From: GWB1-38-13 sp964488535
GTDB lineage: Bacteria; Patescibacteriota; Microgenomatia; UBA8517
Assembly (NCBI GenBank): GCA_964488535.1
Contig: CAZAUT010000002.1
Coordinates: 1-64,000, forward strand
Length of the DNA stretch: 64,000 bases
Reading direction: 5' to 3'
A model generated the notes under the pieces. That model was not told the DNA's origin and ran no database searches. It was given only the letters and a program-made list of their open reading frames with translations. How positions within the stretch are numbered: position 1 is the stretch's first letter; each line of letters begins with the position of its first letter. The position numbers were made by a program, and so were the translations under genes. Positions 27,490 to 36,553 of this stretch are shown in pieces.

Positions 27490-27957
27490 ATGAATTCTAA
27501 TAACAAAACACCAACCGGTAACCGTCTTTTTCGTTCCGAAGAAAACCGTGTAATCGCAGGAATATGCGGTGGATTGGGAGATTTTTTTCAGGTTGATGCA
27601 ACTGTAATCCGGCTTATTTTTATCGTGATTACCGTTTTCGGGGGAGGAGGGATACTTCTGTACCTTATATTATGGTTGATTATTCCGTCCCAAGGGTCAA
27701 GTTCCGAAATCACGAGGCAAAATATCGAGAAAGGCGTTGATGAAATAAAAAATAAAGCACGGGAATTTACAAAAGAGATGAAAATTAACCACGGAAATCT
27801 CAGTTCAAAACAACTGTTGGGTGCGGTAATACTTTCCATTGGAGTACTTCTTCTGCTTGACAACTTTGGTATCGTGAATATTTTCCGGCTTTGGAAGTAT
27901 GTTCCCGCACTGGCAATAATTTATTTCGGAATAATGATTCTGAGAAAACGTGAGTGA
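27490..27957 (+). CDS. PspC domain membrane protein
   Basis: A 155-residue protein with an N-terminal PspC domain (RLFRSEENRVIAGICGGLGD, then a membrane helix ending in LYLILWLIIPS), a polar linker of about 45 residues and a C-terminal hydrophobic pair (LGAVILSIGVLLLLDNFGI, YVPALAIIYFGIMIL) like the LiaF-type membrane domain. Such proteins act in envelope stress responses. Its end overlaps the possible GTG start of the next gene, so the two form an operon. Confidence 0.85.
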   Translation: MNSNNKTPTGNRLFRSEENRVIAGICGGLGDFFQVDATVIRLIFIVITVFGGGGILLYLILWLIIPSQGSSSEITRQNIEKGVDEIKNKAREFTKEMKINHGNLSSKQLLGAVILSIGVLLLLDNFGIVNIFRLWKYVPALAIIYFGIMILRKRE

Positions 27958-28480
27958 CAGGTCAAGTATCATGGATCAGCCATCAAGTAAAAATACAGTA
28001 AACAATGCTTCTTCAACACATCTTGCGGAAAGCGGGAAAATAAGCAAGGTAAAAAAAAGTAACAACACCACCTCACCTTTATACCGTGAACCGCCGGATA
28101 TATTGGGAGGAATAATGATCGTTTCCGTTGGGATCCTGATCCTTCTTAATAATTTCGGGGTGGTACCGTGGTCATTTTGGAGCCACATCCTTCACTTTTG
28201 GCCTGTAATAATTGTTCTTACCGGCCTTGATATACTTTCCGGAAATAAGTGGCAATTCAGACTGCTTAGTACCGCTATTGGTATAATAATATTATTTTTC
28301 GTATTCTTATACGGCTTAACTGCGTCCGATTTTGAAACACGAAGTTTTCTTTTTGAAAATTTTCCCATGTGGAAAAGAATCTATTCCTCAATTCCCAACA
28401 GGGAGGTTAATGTTTTTGATGATTTTTTCAATAACGATCCCGATTACCGCTGGGACAGGCGTGGAAATATGAGGGGTTAG
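27950..28480 (+). CDS. LiaF-like membrane domain protein
   Basis: A 176-residue protein with a polar N-terminus and two or three membrane helices (PPDILGGIMIVSVGILILLNNFG, WPVIIVLTGLDIL, IGIIILFFVFLYGL), the repeat seen in the LiaF/DUF5668 family and in the C-terminal half of the PspC protein upstream. GTG at 27950 overlaps the upstream stop by 8 bp and would favour coupling; ATG at 27971 is an alternative. A membrane-stress role is inferred from the pairing with PspC. Confidence 0.75.
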   Translation: MSDRSSIMDQPSSKNTVNNASSTHLAESGKISKVKKSNNTTSPLYREPPDILGGIMIVSVGILILLNNFGVVPWSFWSHILHFWPVIIVLTGLDILSGNKWQFRLLSTAIGIIILFFVFLYGLTASDFETRSFLFENFPMWKRIYSSIPNREVNVFDDFFNNDPDYRWDRRGNMRG

Positions 28481-28565
28481 GAAGCAAATAGATTGAATTG
28501 GTAGAATCGGCAAAGGATACTTTCTTCTTTAAAAACCGTTGGCTTATTAGCGAAAAACCCACCGC

Positions 28566-29216
28566 CTATTTTTTGCAGATCAGCATTACGTTCGCCTGGG
28601 GATAGAAATATTCGACTTTAGAAAAGTATTTTTCCAGTTTTTTTCCAAATTTCATAGTCGCCGGTCTTTTTTCTCCGAAATACAAACGGTTAAATACGAC
28701 AGCCCCGTTTCCGCTAACCGCTTTTTGAACATTTTCCAAAAAAGCATCGCTCTCAAAAACAACGGGGAATTCCTGTCCAACATAAAGATCCACCATTAGA
28801 AGGTCGTACTGTTTATTCTCGGCTGCACACTTTTCCAAAAATTCGAACGCGTCACTGACCACTATTTGGGTATTTAGTGATCCCAAACCCAGGTATTTTT
28901 TTCCCAAATCCACAATTGTCTGATCAAAATCGATGCCGGTAATTTGTGAATACGGCCACATTTTTCGGGCAACTTTGGCACAGCTTCCTCCGCCAAGGCC
29001 TAAGATCAATATACTACCCGGATCACCGAGATAACTTTTAACTTGTTTCAAGGTTTTCTTCCAGATATCAAAAACTACTCCCCCCGACTGGGTTAACTTT
29101 CCAACCTGGAAATAGGTACCTAAACCTAAACTTTTCAAAACGGATATTTTGCCGTTAACAGGCGAATCGACTACTTCTATAATCGATATACCTTTAAAAA
29201 AATCGGAAAGTTTCAT
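28566..29216 (-). CDS. Spermidine synthase-like SAM-fold protein
   Basis: A 216-residue class I methyltransferase-fold protein. The ILILGLGGGSCAKVARK loop, GIDFDQTIVDLGKKY with the acidic residue for the ribose, and YDLLMVDLYVG are typical of the spermine/spermidine synthase family. The N-terminal beta domain of true SpeE is short here, and substrate residues are not obvious, so it may be a methyltransferase-like relative with another substrate. It stands between LiaF-like and ABC genes without clear functional links. Confidence 0.75.
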   Translation of the reverse strand: MKLSDFFKGISIIEVVDSPVNGKISVLKSLGLGTYFQVGKLTQSGGVVFDIWKKTLKQVKSYLGDPGSILILGLGGGSCAKVARKMWPYSQITGIDFDQTIVDLGKKYLGLGSLNTQIVVSDAFEFLEKCAAENKQYDLLMVDLYVGQEFPVVFESDAFLENVQKAVSGNGAVVFNRLYFGEKRPATMKFGKKLEKYFSKVEYFYPQANVMLICKK

Positions 29217-29269
29217 GTTGTTTATGTTTCCTGTTTGTCGGTAAGTTTAAGGTTGGTTTGGTGATTTAG

Positions 29270-29340
29270 TACATGATACCTAATACATAATACACGATAC
29301 ATGATACTTGATACATAATACATGATACCAGATACACTGT
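29270..29340. repeat. ATACATGATAC tandem repeat spacer
   Basis: The spacer consists of irregular tandem copies of ATACATGATAC and ATACATAAT, with TACATGATAC starting at 29270, 29298 and 29319 (spacings of 28 and 21, both multiples of 7). It lies between two genes on the minus strand, in the upstream region of the spermidine-synthase-like gene. Confidence 0.75.
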
Positions 29341-29343
29341 CTG

Positions 29344-31164
29344 TCATTTCCAATATGCCTTTGCCTGCAAAGAATATAGACGGGAGTATATGCCGTTTAG
29401 TGCCATTAATTCTGTATGAGAACCGCTTTCGATAATTTTCCCCTTTTCCAACACAACAATATTATCCGCATCTTTGACCGTGGAAAATCGATGCGAAATG
29501 AAAAGCAGACTCTTGTCTTTATAGAGCTTGTTAAGATTGGAAAATATTTTATATTCGCTTTCCGCATCTATTGCACTCGTCGGCTCATCCAGAATCAGTA
29601 TAGGTGCTCCCTCGTAAAAAGCCCGGGCAATCGCAAGTTTTTGCCATTGACCCTGGGAGATATCTGTTCCTCCCTCATATTCCTTACCAAGTTGCTGTTC
29701 AAATTTGTTTGGAAGTTTATTAATAAATTCGTAGGCTCCGCTTTTTTTGGCAGAATCAAGTAATTTATCTTCGTTAACGTCTCCGGCATGTCCCATTGAA
29801 ATATTTTCGCGGACCGTAAAATCATACTTCACAAAATCCTGGAAAAGTGTACCCAAAAAAGCATACCAATCCGAAAGAGAAAGGTCTTTAATATTTACTC
29901 CATTAACCAATATTTCCCCTTTTGTCACATCATAAAAACGGCATATCAATTTAACGATCGTCGTTTTTCCGGCTCCGTTTTTCCCTACCAACGCAAGGTT
30001 CTTTCCCGAAATAATTTTGAATGAAATATCTTTTAATACACTCTTTTTTGCGCCGGGGTACTTAAACCAGACGTTTTTAAATTCAATTTCCGGCGGATTG
30101 GGCAGACGGGGAATTTTTACCGGGTTTTCTTTTTCCAAAATCTTTTTTGGAAGATTTAATATTTCAAAAAAATGATTGACATAAAGATTATTCTCATACA
30201 TCCAGCCCAAATTACCCACCATTCCGCCAACCGATTCAACAGCACGGCTTAAAAGTTCAATAAAAAACGAGAAGTCACCGACCGTCATATTTCCGTTTAA
30301 GACCATCGGCAGACGGTTATATGCAAAATAAAACACAAAAGCCATTTCAATTAAATTCGGTAACGGGGCAACCGCAACATAATTTTTGATCGGTTTTTTA
30401 TTTCTGTTATAGAGTTCCTCTTGAATTGATTTATATCTTTCAATCAGTGCTTTACCGGACCTGAAAATCCTTGATTCCTCAATAGATCTCTGCTGCCGGA
30501 GTAACCACTGTAAATACCAAAGTTTCCTTGCATCCTGTGCGCCACTACCCCATATTGACCATTGTATTGATCCCAATTTTGCCCGTAAAAAAAGACGGGG
30601 CAGACCGAAAAGTGTGATAACAACGGGAAGATACCAGCCATATCCCAAGAGAAGTATGAAAACCGAAACAAAAGAAACAAGATTGTTAAAAAGATATGAG
30701 AAAGCTCTTAAAAAATCCGGCGGACGCCAGGTAACCGAATCACTCGTTTTTGTTATAAGATCCTGGGTTTTACTATTTTCAAGATGCTCGATATCTATTT
30801 GAGACATTTTTTCCACAAAGGCAGAATTCAATTTGTTTTGAAGCCGATACCTAAGCAGGTAATCAAAATATGTTTCTTTTAAAATCCATCCTGTCAGATC
30901 CCAACACCAGTTGGAAACATACCGTAGAGCCAAAACGGATATCAAAATCAACGGTATTGAAGCGGAAATCCCCTGAGACGAAACGATGTTGTCGATCAAG
31001 AGTTTGAAAATATAGCTGGCAATAATTGGAAATACCGCGCTCACACCTGCGGTCAGGTAGTATCCGACGGTTAAAAATCTGTCACTCTTATACGAAAGCA
31101 CCAACATCCGCCGTATATTTTGTAAAACGTTTATCACAGTTTTCAGCAGTTTTTTCTCACGCAT
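29344..31164 (-). CDS. ABC transporter, fused permease and ATPase (exporter type)
   Basis: A 606-residue half-transporter with a six-helix permease half and a C-terminal ATPase domain. Walker A is GKNGAGKTT, Walker B is LILDEPTSAID, and the switch His is in FISHRFS. The signature is TDISQGQWQ rather than LSGGQ, a form seen in some exporters close to HlyB/peptide groups. It is unrelated in neighbourhood to the other ABC gene at 10989. Substrate unknown. Confidence 0.88.
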   Translation of the reverse strand: MREKKLLKTVINVLQNIRRMLVLSYKSDRFLTVGYYLTAGVSAVFPIIASYIFKLLIDNIVSSQGISASIPLILISVLALRYVSNWCWDLTGWILKETYFDYLLRYRLQNKLNSAFVEKMSQIDIEHLENSKTQDLITKTSDSVTWRPPDFLRAFSYLFNNLVSFVSVFILLLGYGWYLPVVITLFGLPRLFLRAKLGSIQWSIWGSGAQDARKLWYLQWLLRQQRSIEESRIFRSGKALIERYKSIQEELYNRNKKPIKNYVAVAPLPNLIEMAFVFYFAYNRLPMVLNGNMTVGDFSFFIELLSRAVESVGGMVGNLGWMYENNLYVNHFFEILNLPKKILEKENPVKIPRLPNPPEIEFKNVWFKYPGAKKSVLKDISFKIISGKNLALVGKNGAGKTTIVKLICRFYDVTKGEILVNGVNIKDLSLSDWYAFLGTLFQDFVKYDFTVRENISMGHAGDVNEDKLLDSAKKSGAYEFINKLPNKFEQQLGKEYEGGTDISQGQWQKLAIARAFYEGAPILILDEPTSAIDAESEYKIFSNLNKLYKDKSLLFISHRFSTVKDADNIVVLEKGKIIESGSHTELMALNGIYSRLYSLQAKAYWK

Positions 31165-31438
31165 TGGATTAGTTTAACACTTAGACAGGCACAAGTAACT
31201 GGGTACTACAATAGCCTTATCATGAATAATGAATTATGCGGGAATAGGGAAATCACCCAAAACTAAAAGCGCAAAGTTTAAAGTTCAAAGCTAGAGCTAA
31301 AAACAAAAAGCATAGTTAAGTTTTAACTTTTAAGTTATAACTTTGAGTTTTGACTTTTGACCTTTGAGTTTGTATTGGACATATTAACTAAGCAACCAAA
31401 TAACAATTTAACCATTCAAAATTCCATTCGGTCTTTAT
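31165..31438. repeat. Spacer made of AAAGTT/GAGTTTTGA words
   Basis: No gene seen. The stretch 31265-31375 is a loose array of AAAGTTTAAAGTTCAAAG words followed by their reverse complements (TTTAACTTTTAAG, CTTTGAGTTTTGAC), so it can fold back on itself. It is the same word family as the inserts in the SDR and FemAB-like genes. Confidence 0.6.
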
Positions 31439-31468
31439 TTGGTTTTACAACGAGATTATAATGTAGCC

Positions 31469-32689
31469 ATGGATAGCATTCCTCTTCCCGAAAAGGTCCG
31501 CCCCAAAACACTCAAGGATTTCATCGGGCAGGAGTCCGTCGTCGGCAGCAATGGAATAATCACTAAGCTACTAAGTAAGCATGCAACCAATAGCTACATG
31601 CCCTCTCTCATCTTCTGGGGTCCCCCCGGAACGGGAAAAACAACGCTCGCTCGTATTATTGCCAACGAACTAAAACGTGATTTCTACGAATTCTCGGCAG
31701 TCAACACCTCAATAAAGGAAATCACAAGTATTATGAATAATGTATCAAGTATAACGCTTGATAAAAAACAGACACTTTCGCATAATACTTTATACAAAAT
31801 TCGAAATACATCTCCTATTGTTTTTCTTGACGAAATTCACCGCTTTAATAAAGCCCAGCAGGACAAACTACTGCCCCACGTCGAACATGGAGACATTATC
31901 CTAATCGGAGCAACCACCGAAAATCCGTCATTTGAAATCATCGGACCACTACTGTCCCGTTCCCGGGTGGTTGTATTAAATAAATTAACCGATAATGACA
32001 TTGGAAAAATAATATCCAGAGGATTAAAGGAATTGAAGGTAAAAATCAACAGCAATGCAAAGAAGTTCCTCATCGAGTCCTCAAACGGTGATGCAAGAGC
32101 CGCCCTAAACACCCTCGAAATCGCCTCTAATCTTACACTCTCCCGGTCTTCCACTCTTACTCTCTCTGACATCGAATCTGCCCTTCAACGCCGATTTCTT
32201 TCTTTCGATAAGCATGGTGACGAATTTTATAATGTCATTTCGGCTTTTATCAAATCAATGAGATCAAGTGATGTGGATGCTGCCCTTTACTACCTGGCAA
32301 GAATGGTTGAAGCCGGCCAGGACCCTCTATATATCGCCCGAAGAATGGTGGTTTTCGCCTCGGAGGATGTTGCGTCACCAACTGCGCTTGTGGTCGCCAA
32401 CGCCGTATTTCAAGCCTGCCAGCAGATAGGCTATCCCGAATGCCAGGAAAATTTGGCAGCCGGTACTGTTTATTTGGCGGGCGCCAAAAAAGACCGAAGT
32501 CCCTACGAAGCCTATATGAGAGCATTGGATGATGTCCGGAAGCTTGGCAATCTGCCCATTCCTCTTAAAATTCTTAATGCACCAACAAAATTAATGAAGG
32601 GGTTGGGTTACGGTAAGGGATATCAAAAATACAATAATGAATCGCTTTTGCCGGATAGAATCAAAAATAAGAAATATTTTCACAAATGA
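31469..32689 (+). CDS. rarA: Replication-associated recombination protein A (AAA+ ATPase)
   Basis: A 406-residue AAA+ protein of the RarA/MgsA/WRNIP1 family, which acts at stalled replication forks. RPKTLKDFIGQ (11-21), Walker A GPPGTGKT (51-58), Walker B FLDEIH (119-124), sensor 1 ATTENPS, and the C-terminal tetramerisation domain with DPLYIARRMVVFASEDV and a final YLPDxxx-like region are all present. The ATG at 31469 has TATAAT only 6 nt upstream (31457-31462), so the message is probably leaderless. It is convergent with copA, with 3 bp between the stops. Confidence 0.95.
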   Translation: MDSIPLPEKVRPKTLKDFIGQESVVGSNGIITKLLSKHATNSYMPSLIFWGPPGTGKTTLARIIANELKRDFYEFSAVNTSIKEITSIMNNVSSITLDKKQTLSHNTLYKIRNTSPIVFLDEIHRFNKAQQDKLLPHVEHGDIILIGATTENPSFEIIGPLLSRSRVVVLNKLTDNDIGKIISRGLKELKVKINSNAKKFLIESSNGDARAALNTLEIASNLTLSRSSTLTLSDIESALQRRFLSFDKHGDEFYNVISAFIKSMRSSDVDAALYYLARMVEAGQDPLYIARRMVVFASEDVASPTALVVANAVFQACQQIGYPECQENLAAGTVYLAGAKKDRSPYEAYMRALDDVRKLGNLPIPLKILNAPTKLMKGLGYGKGYQKYNNESLLPDRIKNKKYFHK

Positions 32690-32692
32690 TGC

Positions 32693-34993
32693 TTATAATC
32701 TCATTCCTTTTAAGCGAAGAGAGTTTCCGACAACGGAAAGAGATGACGCTGCCATTGCAAAAGCAGCGAGTGCAGGATTGAGCAGAATTCCGAACGGAAG
32801 ATAAAGTATTCCCATTGCAACCGGAATAAGAAGGACATTATAACCGAATGCCCAAAAAAGATTCTGTTTTATTACTCTTACGGTTGCCTTACTTAAATTA
32901 ATAACCTTGATAACGCTTTGAAGATCGTTATTAAGAAGAGTTACCCCAGATGATTCAATTGCTATGTCCGTTCCTGCTCCCATCGCAATTCCAACATCCG
33001 CTGTGGCTAACGCCGGAGCATCATTTATCCCGTCACCGACAAAAGCAATTGTATTTTTTTGCCCGGGTCGTTTCGTGTCCCGATCCCTGATTTTACCGAT
33101 AGCTTCCGCCTTTCCTTCCGGAAGAACTCCGGCGAGAACATTGGCTATACCTGCTTCGTGTGATATCAAGCGTGCAGTTTTTTCATTATCTCCGGTTATC
33201 ATCCATATATCAATTTTACTTTTCTTCAAAAGCGCCACGACCTTTTTCGCACTCGGCTTAAGAACATCAGACACTGCAATAACACCATACAAGGATTTTT
33301 CCGATGCCAACAGAAGACAGGTCTTACCCTCATTCTCCAATTTCCCGATAATTTTCATTTCGGAGCGATCGATATTAATTCCCAAATCTTTGATTAAGCG
33401 TGTATTCCCCAAATAGAATCTTTTTCCGTTAAACAATGCTGTTACTCCTTTTCCCGAAATTGCCTGAAATTTGGAAAGCTTGTCCGTTTTAACATCCATA
33501 CTTTCCGCTTTTGCCATAACTGCCTTTGCCAGGGGGTGTTCCGAACCTTTCTCGAGAGAAGAAGATATCCGGATGATATCTTTTTCGTCAAATGAGTAAT
33601 TTTTGCCTGGTTTTGAGTTAATTATTTTTTTGAACGACATAATGTCACTGACGGTCGGCCTGCCTTCCGTCAGGGTACCTGTCTTATCGAATACTATTGT
33701 TTTAATCCTGTTTACCAACTCAAAAACACCCGCCTCCTTAATCAGAATCCCATTTGATGCACCTTTCCCCACCCCAACCGTTATTGCAGTCGGCGTTGCC
33801 AAACCGAGTGCACAAGGACAGGCAATTACCAACACTGCAATCGCGTTTGAAAACGCAGTTCCAAAAGATCCTAAGATATACCACAAAACAAAAGTTGAAA
33901 CCGAAAGTATAAGAACAGCCGGAACAAAATAGGATGAAATTTTATCGGCCATGTTTTGTATCGGAGCTTTCGATCCTTGTGCAGCAGAGACCAATTCAAT
34001 AATATTCGAAAGGACCGTATCTCTCCCAACCTTTGTTGCACGGAAAACAAACGTTCCCGACTTATTAATTGTGGCACCAACTACATTTCCGCCCATTCTT
34101 TTGTCCACCGGCATCGGTTCACCTGTAATCATGGACTCATCAACACTGCTTTCACCTTCGACAATTACCCCGTCAACCGGAATTTTCTCACCAGGTCTTA
34201 CTCTTACAAGATCACCTTCCAGTACACGACCGATCGGTACGTCAACCTCCCGCGAACCTCGGACAACCCGAGCTGTTTTAGGTTTTAAGCCGATCAATTT
34301 TCTGACGGCATCGGAAGTATTCAGTTTGGCTTTTTCCTCGATATATCGGCCAAGGAGGATGAGAGTAATAATCGTTACGGAGACATCATAGTATAAATGC
34401 ATGCTAAAACCGAAATTTTCGGCATATGCGGGAAAGAGTGTGATAAAAGCAGAATAAAAATAGGCAGCACTGGTTCCGCCTGCAACCAGGGTGTCCATAT
34501 TGGCAGACCTGTTGCGAAACGCCGACCATGCGGAAAGATAGAACTCCCTGCCTACCCAAAATTGGACTGTGGAAGCAAGAACAAAGAGAATTCCGGAAGA
34601 AATTTCAAACACGGAAAAACCGAAAAGTTTTTCAAAAAGCATGGATATCATTATAAAAGCAGTAATAGTAAGGGAGATCATGACCTTGCTCTTCAGATTT
34701 TTCATTTCCTGTAACTTTATTTCCTGCTTAATTTCATCCTGTCTGTTTATATTTTCAATATCCGAATTATAAGAAATTATGGCCTTATAACCCGTGTCTT
34801 TAACCGCATCAATCAGTTTTTGGTTATCAACCATTACGGGATCTATTTCCAGATAGGCTTTTTCACTGGCATAATTTATGTTTGCCGATTTTACACCCGG
34901 AATGCTTTGGAGTTTCCTTTCGATCAATTTTGCACAGCTTGAACAGTGCATACCAACAATGGGAAATGTTTTTTTAGTGGTTGTGTTTACCAT
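32693..34993 (-). CDS. copA: Copper-exporting P1B-type ATPase
   Basis: A 766-residue P1B-1 ATPase that expels Cu+ from the cytoplasm. One N-terminal HMA domain has the CSSC metal site (residues 17-20). TGEP (290-293) is the actuator loop, ACPCALG (391-397) the transport site, DKTGT (Asp436) the phosphorylation site, SEHPL (484-488) the nucleotide-site His-Pro, and GDGINDAP (653-660) the hinge. The last helices have the YN and MAASS pairs of Cu+ pumps. It is third in the csoR operon; its ATG lies within the end of the 35-codon gene upstream. Confidence 0.96.
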   Translation of the reverse strand: MVNTTTKKTFPIVGMHCSSCAKLIERKLQSIPGVKSANINYASEKAYLEIDPVMVDNQKLIDAVKDTGYKAIISYNSDIENINRQDEIKQEIKLQEMKNLKSKVMISLTITAFIMISMLFEKLFGFSVFEISSGILFVLASTVQFWVGREFYLSAWSAFRNRSANMDTLVAGGTSAAYFYSAFITLFPAYAENFGFSMHLYYDVSVTIITLILLGRYIEEKAKLNTSDAVRKLIGLKPKTARVVRGSREVDVPIGRVLEGDLVRVRPGEKIPVDGVIVEGESSVDESMITGEPMPVDKRMGGNVVGATINKSGTFVFRATKVGRDTVLSNIIELVSAAQGSKAPIQNMADKISSYFVPAVLILSVSTFVLWYILGSFGTAFSNAIAVLVIACPCALGLATPTAITVGVGKGASNGILIKEAGVFELVNRIKTIVFDKTGTLTEGRPTVSDIMSFKKIINSKPGKNYSFDEKDIIRISSSLEKGSEHPLAKAVMAKAESMDVKTDKLSKFQAISGKGVTALFNGKRFYLGNTRLIKDLGINIDRSEMKIIGKLENEGKTCLLLASEKSLYGVIAVSDVLKPSAKKVVALLKKSKIDIWMITGDNEKTARLISHEAGIANVLAGVLPEGKAEAIGKIRDRDTKRPGQKNTIAFVGDGINDAPALATADVGIAMGAGTDIAIESSGVTLLNNDLQSVIKVINLSKATVRVIKQNLFWAFGYNVLLIPVAMGILYLPFGILLNPALAAFAMAASSLSVVGNSLRLKGMRL

Positions 34994-35081
34994 TTTTTGT
35001 CTCCCTACCGCCGAAAAAAAATACGAAAATCAGAATGTTCAGTATGATTCCCGCTGTAAGGACAATTAACTTACTTAGCAT
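34974..35081 (-). CDS. 35-residue membrane peptide in the copper operon
   Basis: A small frame missed by length cut-offs. It begins with ATG 1 nt after the csoR stop (TAATATG) and its end overlaps the copA start by 20 bp, so csoR, this frame and copA can be translationally coupled. The product starts MLSKLIVLTAGIILNIL, has a single hydrophobic helix of about 20 residues and ends with the polar, His-containing tail RETKNGKHNH. The tail could bind copper. Small single-helix subunits are known beside other P-type ATPases (for example KdpF), but I know of no defined family for this one. Confidence 0.65.
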   Translation of the reverse strand: MLSKLIVLTAGIILNILIFVFFFGGRETKNGKHNH

Positions 35082-35082
35082 A

Positions 35083-35340
35083 TTATCTTTTCTCAAAAAC
35101 TCTCATTACCTCTTCAATAGCTTTTTTACTGTTCCCTTTTTTTATATCGTCCGAAACACAAGTCTGTAAATGATTTTTCAAAACCTTTTCGTCTGCTTTC
35201 CTCAGGGCAGACTGGACCGCAAGCGACTGGTGAATAATGTCAATACAATATTGTCCCTCCTCCATCATTTTCACCACCTTTTTAAGATGGCCTATTGCAA
35301 TTTTGTATCTATGGATGGTCGAATTTTGTGTATTTGGCAT
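35083..35340 (-). CDS. csoR: CsoR-family copper-sensing repressor
   Basis: An 85-residue all-helical repressor of the CsoR/RcnR family. The Cu+ ligands are Cys32, His57 and Cys61, with exactly the spacing of mycobacterial CsoR (25 and 4 residues apart). The frame is open up to 35388, but AAGGA at 35349-35353 sits 8 nt before the ATG at 35340. The operator further upstream would also be close to the transcript start, so the shorter form is chosen. It should repress its own operon and the divergent TauE-cupredoxin gene, releasing DNA when Cu+ binds. Confidence 0.93.
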   Translation of the reverse strand: MPNTQNSTIHRYKIAIGHLKKVVKMMEEGQYCIDIIHQSLAVQSALRKADEKVLKNHLQTCVSDDIKKGNSKKAIEEVMRVFEKR

Positions 35341-35381
35341 TTTTGTTTTCCTTACCATCGTATAATTCTGCATATTGGTTC

Positions 35382-35410
35382 TTGACATATCCCCCTGGGG
35401 GGGATACTAT
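35382..35410 (+). promoter_or_regulatory. Promoter of the TauE-cupredoxin gene with CsoR operator in its spacer
   Basis: TTGACA (35382-35387), 17-bp spacer, TACTAT (35405-35410). The spacer is almost entirely the palindrome TATCCCCCTGGGGGGGATA (35388-35406), the GC-rich form typical of CsoR operators. Bound repressor would block RNA polymerase directly. Confidence 0.8.
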
Positions 35411-35439
35411 ATCATATAATCATTTCGTGATTTTGTCAA
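35411..35439 (-). promoter_or_regulatory. Promoter of csoR-copA
   Basis: On the minus strand TTGACA (35439-35434), 17-bp spacer, TATGAT (35416-35411). The transcript would start around 35404, inside the CsoR palindrome at 35388-35406, so the same operator can shut both divergent promoters. Confidence 0.8.
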
Positions 35440-35442
35440 ATT

Positions 35443-36438
35443 ATGGAACTTGTCTGGCTATCCTTTATTACCGGGCTCACTTCCGGCGGTATCTCCTGCA
35501 TCGCCATCCAGGGAGGTCTGTTAACTTCTGCTGTATCTGATATTCCAGATAAGAACGATACAAAGACGCATGTCTTGTCATTTGTTGTTTCAAAACTTAT
35601 AACTTACACGTTGTTCGGCTTTTTACTCGGTGTCGTCGGTTCATTTTTGACATTAAGTCCAAAGGTGTCGGCGATTTTTCAAATTTTTATAGGATTGTAT
35701 TTGCTGGCTACCGCAGGCCGTATTCTTAATTTGCATCCGATATTCCGTTACGTTGTATTCCAACCGCCAAAATTTATTTACAAATTTGCCAAAAGCCAAT
35801 CAAAAAAAGGAAGTTTGTTTACTCCTATATTCCTAGGCGCTCTGACCGTATTAATGCCTTGCGGTGTTACACAGGCAATGATGGCTGTCGCGCTCAGTAC
35901 GGCGAATCCGGTAAGTTCGGCACTGATTATGTTTGCTTTCGTTCTTGGAACATCACCCGTTTTTTTTACACTCGGTATATCAATTTCCAAATTAATAAAA
36001 TACAGAGCATTTAACCTGATATCTGCTTCAGTAATCACGGTTTTTGCACTTATATCAATCAATGGAGCTTTTGGTCTTATGGGGTCGCCCCATACTTTTC
36101 AAAATTACTGGAAAGTAATCACTCAAAAAAATAATGTTTATAATACTAAAAATGCAAGTCTTGAAAACGGTTATCAAAACGTAACCATATATGTAACAAA
36201 TTCCGGCTACGAATCCGATACAACGACACTTAAAACAGGTATTCCGGTACGTCTTAAAATCCTTACAGACAATGTTTTCAGCTGCTCACGGGCTTTCGTA
36301 ATACCGGAATTTAATATCAGCCGAATTCTTCCGGCAACTGGAGAGGAGATAATTGAATTTACCCCAAACAGAACGGGGCGGTTGGCATATTCATGCAGTA
36401 TGGGGATGTATACCGGTTCGTTCAATGTTGTTGAATGA
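35443..36438 (+). CDS. TauE/SafE-like membrane protein with C-terminal cupredoxin-like domain
   Basis: A 331-residue protein. Residues 1-225 form six or so helices of the sulphite-exporter TauE/UreH/CcoA-like (LysE-related) group seen in copper gene clusters, with GLTSGGISC at the start and TVLMPCGVTQAMM in the second half. Residues about 235-331 resemble a cupredoxin: VFSCSRAFVIPEF and LAYSCSMGMYTGSF carry Cys, Met and other likely copper ligands. It likely moves or hands over copper at the membrane. It is divergent from csoR and controlled by the shared operator. Transport direction cannot be told from sequence. Confidence 0.8.
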   Translation: MELVWLSFITGLTSGGISCIAIQGGLLTSAVSDIPDKNDTKTHVLSFVVSKLITYTLFGFLLGVVGSFLTLSPKVSAIFQIFIGLYLLATAGRILNLHPIFRYVVFQPPKFIYKFAKSQSKKGSLFTPIFLGALTVLMPCGVTQAMMAVALSTANPVSSALIMFAFVLGTSPVFFTLGISISKLIKYRAFNLISASVITVFALISINGAFGLMGSPHTFQNYWKVITQKNNVYNTKNASLENGYQNVTIYVTNSGYESDTTTLKTGIPVRLKILTDNVFSCSRAFVIPEFNISRILPATGEEIIEFTPNRTGRLAYSCSMGMYTGSFNVVE

Positions 36439-36553
36439 TTCAAATTCAATAATCAAATATCAAAAATCAAAACGGAAATGAAAAATTCAATAATTTACTG
36501 ATTAATAAATGCCAGATGGAAAATCGTAAAATGGAAAATAATTTTATAACCTT

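Noticed and set aside
29344..31164. ABC exporter inactive because its signature is ISQGQ
   Set aside because: The Gly and Gln are kept and such variants are found in working exporters.
33951..34391. Plus-strand open frames opposite copA
   Set aside because: Shadow frames of the P-type ATPase, low complexity in composition.
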